NCBI GenBank assembly: GCA_033980235.1
Contig: CM067064.1
Span: 6,252,501-6,316,500 of the forward strand
Direction: 5' to 3'
From: Diadema setosum
Taxonomy: Eukaryota > Echinodermata > Echinoidea > Diadematoida > Diadematidae
Length of the DNA: 64,000 nt
The notes under the pieces are model-generated. The model made no database searches, was not told the origin of the DNA, and worked only from the letters and a program-made list of their open reading frames with translations. Numbering within the stretch: position 1 is the stretch's first letter; every line of letters starts with the position of its first letter. Both the position numbers and the translations under genes were made by a program. Shown here piece after piece: positions 12,061 through 23,000 of this stretch.

Positions 12061-13020
12061 TTTTACAGGTAGAAAGGTTTGGTTGGCCGCATATAGGTAA
12101 ATTCTGCAAATAAAAAGTTAATACAATTTGTAACTGCAAGAAACAGTAGATAATGTGGCAAGTTTTGAGAGATATCAAGTCTTCATACTCGCTCATGTAA
12201 GATGGGTTTGATATTTTCATACTTTTGCTGACTGCCAAATGATTTAAATTCACATGTAGAAAGTGTAGCAAACAAATATGTTTGCATGTTTTGCTATTTT
12301 GGTACCGGCATGTTATCATGAAACACGTGACAATAATCATCCACACCAAAAAAATAAAAAAATAAAAAATAATAATAATCCAGATGTATGGTATCAGCAT
12401 GATTTTTAGTACTCATCTTTCTTACATCAGGACTTAGATTAGTCACCTTTTTTGGCTGTTGATCGGAGAAGCCACTCAAAAATGGATTAGGAGGCTGTTT
12501 ACAAGTGTCTTGACAAATGTCAAGGAAAAAGCAGCATTGAAAATTTTATCAGCCATTTGCAAGGTTTTCCTCCCTAATTGCAGTTTGCCCTGGATAAACA
12601 GCATCGCAGTAATCAGTCATGCCAAAAGAAATTCAGTCAAGAGAAAAACAAGTTTCCAAGTCTTTTTTTTTTTTTTGGTCTCTTTTGCCTGTAATTAGAT
12701 AATTCTAAGTGATACTCTACAAAATGTTTGCTATTCATTTTAAGAACATCTTGTTGCCATGACATCAAATTTCTTGAATCTTGCTACTTAACAAACTACC
12801 TGGTACAAACAAATATTAAACAATGTGGCCAATTTGAACATGCTGGGGGCATTCCGGTATCTGTACAAGTGAAGGAAGAGGGATATTTTCATCGGAGGTT
12901 TTTCCATGAGATGATGATGCTTTTGTTTAGAAGTGACTAGTGTCCACCTTTCATCGTTGATGGGGTTGTCATAATGTCACCAAATTACCTTCTCACTTTC
13001 TTCTCACAATATCATTACCT

Positions 13021-13400
13021 CCGCCAAGGAAGAAGATTATGTTTTCATCGGCATTGCTTTGTTTGTTAGTCAGTTTGTTTGTCTGTGTGTGAAATAACTC
13101 GAAAAGTTGTGAATGGATTTTGATAAAACTTGCAGTAAAAGACAATAATGACACAAGAAACAGATAATTGAATTTTGATAATGATCTGGGAATTTGTATG
13201 GATTTTTGAAGGATTTTTTATCTTTTGGCAGATGGGGTCTATGAACTTGGAAGTTTAAGCTGTGGGTTTGCGAGGTTTGCGTACTTGCATACGTGCACTA
13301 AAATGCAGTCTCTGCTCGGATGAGGAGCTGTGTAGCTGGAAGCTGATGACGCAACGAAAGGATTCTACATTGGGAAATTGGGCAATTTTCAGCATGCATG
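13021..13400 (+). repeat. Interspersed repeat beginning ATTACCTCCGCCAAGG, spanning the array's left breakpoint
   Basis: The stretch from ATTACCTCCGCC through GAAATAACTCGAAAAGTTG, the unit-1 start and GGATTTTTGAAGGATTTTT to TCTGCTCGGATGAGG has a diverged collinear copy at 57331-57650. The array boundary at 13111 therefore falls inside a dispersed repeat. Confidence 0.7.
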
Positions 13401-14104
13401 TACAAGTTTGTATGAGTGGAAATCACAGATCTCTGTGGAAGAATGAGATCAAGAGATGGAAATTAGCTACTTGGCAGAGGTCTGCATTGTCAGAGTGCTT
13501 TTCTAGTTAGATTTGTGCCCATGTTTGTAAAGTACTGAATAGTTTCATCCTTGATACATCAGCACAGAGTTCAGTTAAAGAGGAATTTCTGTGCAGTGTA
13601 AAGTTAATCTGAAAAGAAGGACTGCAATTTTCTTACGCCCCAGTCTCTAATCCTAATATATCTCAGTGATCATTGACCTGAAGTTATTTAACCGGGAATA
13701 ACATCAAGTTATACACTTTGGCAACAGATAATTATATTTGAATTATATTTTTCCTTTCTTTTTTTTTGTACAAGATCAATGAAAACTTGTGAGGTGATGA
13801 CATCATAAGCTCACTTATTTGCATATTAATATTCATTTCAACTGTATGAGAACTCTTGTGCAGAAGTTAGCAAAACTTCGCAATGCCATACCTTCCGTAA
13901 TATGTTGTACTAAAAAAGTTTTACTTTCTAATAAGTCTAACTTATCATTTGGATTGGATTTCCGCTTTGACAACCACCATGATTGTCTAAATTGGTTTAC
14001 AGCATAAATGGTCTCCACAGCTCAAAACCGCTTGAAAGAGAGCATTATAATGCTTGCCAAGTGTCAAAGGTGATCCTGTGTAGAGTTTCTTTTTGCAACA
14101 TCGC

Positions 14105-14790
14105 AAGGGTAAAGCCCACATTGCATGCCACGTGTAGCGGATGTGCATCCTACACCTTGTTTAGTAATCGTGAGTGAGAGCATGTTGGTGGCATTGACCC
14201 TTTTAATACCAACTTGATGATTTCGTCCAATGTTGACCTCAATGCCTAGACTTCTCAACATTTCAAGGATCGAAGCCCACATTGCATGCCATGTATGTAG
14301 CGGATGTGCATCCTACGCCTTGTTTGTGTGGGGCTTAGACCGAGTTGACCCTTTTAATACCAACTTGATGATTTCATTCAATGTTGACCTCCACGCAGAG
14401 GATTCTCACCATCTCAAGATTGAAGCCCACACTTGCATGCCACATGTGTGGCGGATGTGCATCCTACGCCTTGTTTGTCTGGGGCTAAGGCCGAGTTGAC
14501 CCTTTAGGTCAACTTGATGATTTCATTCAATGTAGACCTCCACGCAGAAGATTCTCACCATCTCAAGATTGAAGCCCACATTGCTTGCCATGTGTGTGGT
14601 GGATGTGCATCCTACGCCTTGTTTGTCTGTGGCTATTAGGCAGAGGTGGAAGCATGTATATAGCACCGGAAGGTTTTATTCACTGATGTCAACCTCCAAA
14701 CACAGAGACATCTCCAAGAGTAGAAATTAAGTCCATTTTGCAAGCCACGTGCATAGAGTTCACGTCTCGCACCTTATTTGTCTGCGGGTG
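14105..14790 (+). repeat. 150-160 bp tandem repeats within unit 1
   Basis: Five degenerate copies of a unit containing AAGCCCACATTGCATGCCA and GGATGTGCATCCTACGCC recur at 14112, 14273, 14423, 14572 and about 14728, giving spacings of about 150 to 161 bp. The same block recurs in units 2 (21080-21770) and 3 (27625-28300). Confidence 0.8.
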
Positions 14791-14898
14791 AGGCCATGTC
14801 AGCACACACATTTACCCATGTAGACCGATTATCTGTAGAGAACAAATAGAAACGAGGACAATTCCACGGATGATGGGAACGTGCCAGTGAAAGACATA

Positions 14899-15334
14899 AG
14901 GCCCGTTCACACACAAGGGAAAAAGTGCGATTTAAAAATTGATTTTCTTATCGCGATCAAAATTTTGAAATTTTTCCAGTGTGGACAGAAAAATCTCACT
15001 AATTACCGCGATCCTTATCGCGATCCAACTCGCACTATTAGTGCGATTTTTCAGAATAATCGCGATTATTTTGCCAAGCGTCGTGTGTGTGAGCGAGATC
15101 GAGATTCGGAAATCGGTATTTTTAATCCCATCGTTCGTAGCGCGTGCGAAACTCTATTGGGACTGCGGGGTCAGTCTTCGGTCATGCAAGTTTCGTGCAT
15201 GCGCAATTTGGCCACTGATCGTTCTTTCCTTGCTGCGAAGTGCGATTTTTCCCTGTGTATGAACGGTCGAAAAAAAAAAATCAAAATTTGGATCGCGATT
15301 GAAATTTCGATTTTCGTTGTTTGTGAACGGGCCT
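14899..15334. mobile_element. MITE with AGGCCCGTTCACA inverted ends, inserted only in unit 1
   Basis: The ends are AGGCCCGTTCACACACAA and TTGTTTGTGAACGGGCCT, an imperfect inverted repeat. The element is flanked by ATA on both sides (14896-14898 and 15335-15337). Units 2 and 3 have a single ATA in GACATACTTTTTTC at the equivalent place, an exact empty site. The interior is rich in TCGCGAT motifs. Length is 436 bp; a 194-codon open frame crosses it by chance. Confidence 0.9.
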
Positions 15335-17667
15335 ATACTTTTTTCATGCACTGCACTCCTGACCATGCACCATGTGTGCACAGGTGGTTGTTGGGTCAGT
15401 TGAGGGGGGGGGGTGTTGAACCAAGGAGGTTTTATACATGTACATGGAGTTCCAACTTGCTGTAATTATTCAAACAGTTGTCAGATTTCTATTGATGTAC
15501 AGTGGAATCAAATTGTACATGTTTCCTCTTTACACAATCAAGTACATGTGCCATTAAACATGTTACCGGTATACACTTTCAGATCACCTGGATGGAGTCA
15601 GTGAAAGTCAAGATCTAGTGACCTCAGCCTGGATTGCTATGTACATCTTCATACAAGTTTTGTAGCAAAAAAAGTGCACTACTTTATTGGAAAAAGACAA
15701 ATCAAATAAAAATACACACAGCTTTCATACATCAAAACAAACAGGCATTGATGAAATACTGCTCGAGTATGTACGCCCATGATTTTTTTTTTTTTTTTTA
15801 CCATGGCTACTACTAAAACACTGATCAATTCAGTGCCTATTTACGTTGATGTAGGGCAATTTGTCAATTCTTGCAATAAAAACATCTCAATGGAAGAATT
15901 TCATGGATTTAGATAATTATGCAATGCCCGCTGCATGCTATAAGGATTAGAACCAATACTTGCTGTCGGGTGGAAACTCAGTGATCTATCTGAGATGACA
16001 CCTATCCAGAGATCTTAGGTTTGAAACCTGCTCGAGTATGTACATGTATGTCCGTGATTTCTTATATCATGGGTGCCACCAAAACACTGATCAATTCAGT
16101 GCTTACTCAAGTAGATGTAGGGCAATTTGTCAATCAGTTGCAATAAAAGCATCTCCAAGAATTATTTCATAAATTTGAATTGATAGAAGCAATTCTTATC
16201 TTTGAATCAAAGTCATATTTCTGCTCAGCATAACACAAATAAACATGAATTCAGGCCACAAATGCAGACACTCTCGTCTACATCTTTAAAATTAACTCAG
16301 TTGCTTGACACACAAAAACACTTGTCAGAAAATGGTAATGTGGATTTCAAAATGACAACAATATCAGTCAAATCATCAGATTTTGCCTATGAACAAACTC
16401 TAACTGTAATTAGGCCAATAGTACACTTTTTTCCTCCTGAAATTTCTTCCTATACGAGGACAGGACAGACCATTCATGTCATGTCATGGCTTTTATAAAC
16501 TGTGATCAAGTTTACCATAAAGCTTGGTCATCATGTTTAGACCTCGTTCATTTTTTAATAGTTAAAAGCAGGACTGACATCAATGCATTTGTACCGGCTC
16601 CATTGTGTTTCAAACACCCGAGATGTTTTCTGGAGAAGTTGCGCTCTTACCACTCGTAGCGTGTTGACACAGGTTTATCTGCAGCCATGTGATCATTGTG
16701 TATGCAGCTCTGCTGTTACGTTCCATCGATTTGATAGTGAGACTGTGCGTTTTCGGAAATCAAGATTTGCGCAGTGTTGACCCCGCAGTGACCCTGTGAA
16801 TTGATTGAGCCGCATCGTCTGCCATCACTGGGTTATTCAGTTGTCAATCAAGCTGAGATATACATTTGGTTGAGAGGAGGGTGGGATAGTATTTGTGACT
16901 TTGAGCTGCCATCTTGCTTTGATTTTGAAATAAAATGCAATAAGTATAGATCTGTATACCTCCGCATCAAGGATGCCTGAGGCTTTGTTATTCAGAGGTT
17001 CGCTTTCTTGCTGCTGTACTGGCCAATTTGCAAGAGAAACAATCACAGCTTGTCACAAGATGTACATTGCAGCAAAGCTTGACAGTTTCTCTCCAAGTTT
17101 GCTTAACACATGTCTAACTTAAATGTTTCAATAAAAAGGTACATGGTTTTGAAAAACAGAATGTTTCCCAAGAGTCATCATGCATTGCATTCTCAGAATA
17201 ATGCGGCACACATTTGGTTTACACCATGGCACATGAAGAGTTAATCATCCCCTCTGAAGGACTTTAATAGCATGAGAACTAGAAGAGCACTCAGAGAGTG
17301 CAGACCTCTGCCGAGAAGCTCATTTCCACTCATACACATATGCTGAAAATCACCCAGTTTTCCAATATATTGGCCTTTTGTTTTAAATTAATATGTCATA
17401 TGCTCTCAGCTAAGTGGTGCCTCGCCCAAGCAGGGCACGCGCTTATAAAGCACATATGCAAACCTCAAATATGTGCAGCTTGAACTCCCAAGTTCACAAA
17501 TTCTATCTGGCAAAAGATAAAAGAATCCTTCAAAAATCCATAAAACTTCTCGTTCGTTTTCGTGTGTATTGTATTTTCTGCATACAGATTCATGTTCATG
17601 GTAATTTTAAATCAAACTGACTATTACACACTTCTCCAAACCCCCACTCAGGTGGAATATATATATT

Positions 17668-18857
17668 TATACCCCCGCCAAATGAAGTTTGAAGGGGGTA
17701 TATAGGAATCAGCGGACGGTCGGTCGGGCGGTCGGTCGGGCGGTCGGTCGGGCGGGCGGGCGGTCCGTTGCAAATCTTGCGTCGCGAACTACTTCCTCAG
17801 TTTTCAACCGATTCCCATAAAACTTGGCACAGATGTGTGCCTTGGGTTGTAGATGTGCAAGACATATTTTTTGACAGTACCCAAAAGTACGTTGCCATGG
17901 TAACGGCATATTATGGGCAAAAATGGGTACAAATCTTGCGTAGCGAACTACTTCCTCAGTTTTCAACCGATTCCCATAAAACTTGGCACAGATGTGTGCC
18001 TTGGGTTGTAGATGTGCAAGACATATTTTTTGACAGTACCCAAAAGTATGTTGCCATGGTAACGGCATATTATGGGCAAAAATGGGTACAAATCTTGCGT
18101 CGCGAACTACTTCCTCAGTTTTCAACCGATTCCCATAAAACTTGGCACAGATGTGTGTCTTGGGTTGTAGATGTGCAAGACATATTTTTTGACAGTACCC
18201 AAAAGTACGTTGCCATGGTAACGGCATATTATGGGCAAAAATGGGTACAAATCTTGCGTCGCGAACTCCTCCCACAGTTTTTGATCAATTTTTATGAAAT
18301 TAGGTACAGATGTTCATCTGAATATGTTAATGTGCAAGACACATATTTCCGCAGTGGCAAAAAGTGCGTTGCCATGGTAACGGCATGTTATTGGTAAAAT
18401 ATAGGGCAAAATGCTTCATGGCAAAACTGCTTCATCAGTGTTCTTCCAATTCTCATGGAATTCATATTGAATGTTTGTCTTAGGATATAGGTCAGCATGA
18501 CACATTTCTTGACAGTGACAAAAAGTATGTTGCCATGGTAACAGCTCACATATTATGAGCCAAAATGATGTAAAATTTTGTGTTGCAAACTACTTCCTCA
18601 GTTTTTGCCCAATTTCCATGAAACTTGGTACAGATGTGTGCCTTTGGTTGTAGATGTGCAAGACGCATTTTTCGACAGTACCCGAAAGTACGTTGCCATG
18701 GTAACGGCATATTAATGGCAGAAGATCAAGGAAAGATCTTGCGGATTTAACTACTTCCTCAGTTTTTTGACCAAAGCTTATCAAATGTTGTTTTGACCAA
18801 AGCTTATGAAATGTTGTTTGGCGGGGGTATAACCAGTCGCTGTAGCGACATTTCTAG
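17668..18857 (+). mobile_element. Non-autonomous Helitron-like element with 159-bp tandem core (copy 1)
   Basis: The 5' side starts with TATACCCCCGCCAAA. Its exact reverse complement TTTGGCGGGGGTATA lies at 18817-18831 near the 3' end. The element ends in the hairpin GTCGC-TGTA-GCGAC, then ATTT, then CTAG followed by T. A short 3' hairpin shortly before a CTRR end followed by T is characteristic of Helitrons, and subterminal inverted repeats with an internal tandem core are known for Helentron-type non-autonomous elements. The core has three near-identical 159-bp units starting at 17771, 17930 and 18089 and further diverged ones to about 18780, each with GTTGCCATGGTAAC. No Rep/helicase gene is present. 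The exact 5' terminus is uncertain. Confidence 0.75.
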
Positions 18858-18951
18858 TCAAGCTCTGTTGTAGTCATTTGTCTCTTTTTAAAAAAATGCG
18901 TTGCTCTTGACAACCTCCTTTTGTCAAGAAAAGCTTGACTGATGTGCAGGA

Positions 18952-19332
18952 TTGATATTTGCACGCAGAAGCAAACCTATACCAATGTGGTCAATTCGAA
19001 AGACCCACCGTCACGCGCTGCCCGAAATGGGGTCAGAGAGAAATACTAGATGTGCCGTGTCTGTCTGTACCATGCCATGCGGCGGGTCAGACGAGGATTC
19101 TGTGCTGGCCGCGTGGTGGTGTAACTCATCCCGCAGCGATCTGAGCAGACAATCTGCCACAACTGGCCACGGTAGCCTCTCTTTCCTAATTAGAGGAAAG
19201 ATTGTGTGTGTCGGAGGAGACATTCGATCCGAGCTCGTCTTAGAATCCAGGCTCCCACAGGAGCATACATTCTACTGTAGTGAATGTTTACACAGATGTG
19301 ATACTGCTGGGGGGGGGGGATGGATCCTATGA
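18952..19332 (+). other. GC-rich open segment within array unit 1 (copy at 25489-25917)
   Basis: About 370 bp of clearly higher GC lie just downstream of the Helitron-like element and are open for 126 codons (142 in unit 2). The peptide includes HALPEMGSERNTRCAVSV and is not recognised. The minus strand is open for 70 codons too. The two copies are almost identical, but so is the rest of the unit, so conservation is not evidence for coding. It could be a captured exon fragment. Confidence 0.2.
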
Positions 19333-20088
19333 GGTCAAGAAAAGGTCATTACATTAACAAACTAAGTTTAATGTGTTGATTGAAAGCATAGGAAATATTG
19401 CTTTCCACTAAGCATAGCAAATTTTGTATCCATATTATTATTATTTTTTTTTTTTTGCGGGGTAGGGGTGGGGGGACAACTGTGGGTGCCATGATAGTAT
19501 GTAGATAAAAGGAATTTGTGCAGTGTTCTACTAAAGAAAAAATACTACTGCTAATAAAAGCAACCTGAAGTCAAACTTCTATTTGTTCTCTGCGGATTGT
19601 AGAATTGGCTAGTTCTGTGGGGTTTTCAACAAAGACTGTACAAAATTTGTAACACCAATAAAGCTGACTGATGATGACATAAATGATATTCCATCTGTAT
19701 ATAATTCCCAGCAGACTACATTGAGACATCTTCATCAACATGCAGGTTTTCTCACAACAGCTATATCCATAGTTGCATATTCAATTCATTTACAATTTTT
19801 ATTTTCCACTCATGGGTGGGAATACCCTCATCAGCCAAGTGCTGGTTTTCAGAGTGGTATAAAAGTGCAATAATGTTGCTCATGTATTTATCATGCATTG
19901 CCAGTTTATGAAATAGAGATAACTTGAGGTACATGAAAACTTGTTTTAATTTCCATGTGTAATCTTATCTCCTCCACTGACTATCTGTCTCAAGATTTGT
20001 GAACCATTTAATCTTGTACATTCCAACTTTTTTTTTCCAGCAGGAATCTGAAGAGATAGGCCATGTCATCTAGGGTTGCACAAAAATG

Positions 20089-23000
20089 GAATGGATTTTG
20101 ATAAAACTTGTAGTAAAAGACAATAATGACACAAGGAACAGATAATTGAATTTTGATAATGATCTGGGAATTTTTGTGGATTTTTGAAGGATTTTTTATC
20201 ATTTGGCAGATGGGGTCTATGAACTTGGGAGTTTAAGCTGTGGGTTTGCGAGGTTTGCGTACTTGCATACATGCACTAAAATGCAGTCTCTGCTCGGATG
20301 AGGAGCTGTGTAGCTGGAAGCTGATGACGTTAGGAAAGGATTCTACATTGGGAAATTGGGCAATTTTCAGCATGCATGTACAAGTTTGTATTAGAGGAAA
20401 TCACAGATCTCTGTGGAAGAATGAGATCAAGAGATGGAAATTAGCTACTTGGCAGAGGTCTGCATTGTCAGAGTGCTTTTCTAGTTAGATTTGTGCCCAT
20501 GTTTGTAAAGTACTGAATAGTTTCATCCTTGATACATCAGCACAGAGTTCAGTTAAAGAGGAATTTCTGTGCAGTGTAAAGTTAATCTGAAAAGAAGGAC
20601 TGCAATTTTCTTACGCCCCAGTCTCTAATCCTAATATATCTCATTGATCATTGACCTGAAGTTATTTAACCGGGAATAGCATCAAGTTATACACTTTGGC
20701 AACAGATAATTATATTTGAATTATATTTTTCCTTTCTTTTTTTGTACATGATCAATGAAAATTTGTGAGGTGATGACATCATAAGCTCACTTATTTGCAT
20801 ATTAATATTCATTTCAACCGTATGAGAACTCTTGTGCAGAAGTTAGCAAAACTTCACAATGCCATACCTTCCGTAATATGTTGTACTAAAAAAGTTTTAC
20901 TTTCTAATAAGTCTAACTTATCATTTGGATTGGAATTCCGCTTTGACAACCACCATGATTGTCTCAATTTTTTTACAGCATAAATGGTCTCCACAGCTCA
21001 AAACCGCTTGAAAGAGAGTATTATAATGCTTGCCAAGTGTCAAAGGTGATCCTGTGTAGAGTTTCTTTTTGCAACATCGCAAGGGTAAAGCCCACATTGC
21101 ATGCCACGTGTAGCGGATGTGCATCCTACACCTTGTTTAGTAATCGTGAGTGAGGCCATGTTGGTGGCATTGACCCTTTTAATACCAACTTGATGATTTC
21201 ATTCAATGTTGACCTCAACGCCTAGACTTCTCAACATTTCAATGATCGAAGCCCACATTGCATGCCATGTATGTAGCGGATGTGCATCCTACGCCTTGTT
21301 TGTGTGGGGCTTAGACCGAGTTGACCCTTTTAATACCAACTTGATGATTTCATTCAATGGTGACCTCCACGCAGAGGATTCTCACCATCTCAAGATTGAA
21401 GCCCACACTTGCATGCCACATGTGTGGCGGATGTGCATCCAACGCCTTGTTTGTCTGGGGCTAAGGCCGAGTTGACCCTTTAGGTCAACTTGATGATTTC
21501 ATTCAATGTTGACCTCCACGCAGAAGATTCTCACCATCTCAAGATTGAAGCCCACATTGCTTGCCATGTGTGTGGTGGATGTGCATCCTACGCCTTGTTT
21601 GTCTGTGGCTAAGGCAGAGTTGGAAGCATGTATATAGCACCGGAAAATTTTATTCACTGATGTCAACCTCCAAACACAGAGACATCTCCAAGAGTAGAAA
21701 TTAAGTCCATGTTGCAAGCCACGTGCATAGAGTTCACGTCCCACACCTTATTTGTCTGCGGGTGAGGCCATGTCAGCACACACATTTACCCATGAAGACC
21801 GATTATCTATAGAGAACAAATAGAAACGAGGACAATTCCACTAATGATGGGAACGTGCCAGTGAAAGACATACTTTTTTCATGCACTGCACTCCTGACCA
21901 TGCACCATGTGTGCACAGGTGGTTGTTGGGTCAGTTGAGGGGGGGGGGGGGGGGCTGTTGAACCAAGGAGGTTTTATACATGGAGTTCCAACTTGCTGTA
22001 ATTATTCAAACAGTTGTCAGATTTCTATTGATGTACAGTGGAATCAAATTGTACATGTTTCCTCTTTACACAATCAAGTACATGTGCCATTAAACATGTT
22101 ACCGGTATACACTTTCAGATCACCTGGATGGAGTCAGTGAAAGTCGAGATCTAGTGACTTCAGCCTGGATTGCTATGTACATCTTCATACAAGTTTTGTA
22201 GCAAAAAAAGTGCACTACTTTATTGGAAAAAGACAAATCAAACAAAAATACACACAGCTTTCATACATCAAAACAAACAGGCATTGATGAAATACTGCTC
22301 GAGTATGTACGCCTATGATTTTTTTTTTTTTTTTTTTTGCCATGGCTACTACTAAAACACTGATCAATTCAGTGCCTATTTACGTTGATGTAGGGCAATT
22401 TGTCAATTCTTGCAATAAAAACATCTCAGTGGAAGAATTTCATGGATTTAGATAATTATGCAATGCCCGCTGCATGCTACAAGGATTAGAACCAATACTT
22501 GCTAATTCAGTGATCTATCTGAGATGACACCTATCCAGAGATCTTAGGTTCGAAACCTGTTCGAGTATGTACATGTATGTCCGTGATTTCTTATATCATG
22601 GGTGCCACCAAAACACTGATCAATTCAGTGCTTATTCAAGTAGATGTAGGGCAATTTGTCAATCAATAAAAGCATCTTGAAGAATTTCATAAATTTGAAT
22701 TGATAGAAGCAATTCTTATCTTTGAATCAAAGTCATATTTCTGCTCAGCATAACACAAATAAACATGAATTCAGGCCACAAATGCAGACACTCTCATCTA
22801 CATCTTTAAAATTAACTCAGTTGCTTGACACACAAAAACACTTGTCAGAAAATGGTAATGTGGATTTCAAAATGACAACAATATCAGTCAAATCATCAGA
22901 TTTTGCCTATGAACAAGCTCTAACTGTAATTAGGCCAATAGTACACTTTTTTCCTCATGAAATTTCTTCCTATACGAGGACAGGACAGACCATTCATGTC

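Larger units (their letters stand above)
7736..13110. other. Non-coding stretch before the array
   Basis: No exon with acceptable splice sites and frame was found. It contains a SINE, three MITEs and a GATA microsatellite, listed separately. If the gene continues downstream, this is intron. Confidence 0.5.
13111..20088 (+). repeat. Large tandem repeat, unit 1 (6.98 kb)
   Basis: This is the first unit of a head-to-tail array. The unit opens at GAATGGATTTTGATAAAACT and ends at GGGTTGCACAAAAATG, where unit 2 begins with the same words. Anchor segments recur at constant offset: the frame starting at 13262 recurs at 20240, and that at 13819 recurs at 20795 and 27333. By eye the units agree at well over 95 percent of positions. 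It is longer than unit 2 mainly because of a 436-bp MITE at 14899-15334. No rRNA, histone or other standard tandem gene is recognised within it. Confidence 0.9.

Noticed and set aside
14881..15465. 194-codon frame in unit 1
   Set aside because: It spans the 436-bp MITE and both its flanks. The frame does not exist in the uninterrupted units 2 and 3.
16202..16498. 98-codon frame conserved in units 1 and 2 (22722-23018)
   Set aside because: Composition is ordinary, but there is no splice context or recognisable domain. Conservation only reflects the recent duplication of the whole unit.
17709..18397. 209-codon plus-strand and 188-codon minus-strand frames with 53-residue repeats (also at 24247-24935)
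   Set aside because: The tandem unit is 159 bp, exactly 53 codons, so any frame lacking a stop in one unit stays open through all. Both strands are open at once and the DNA is the core of a Helitron-like element.
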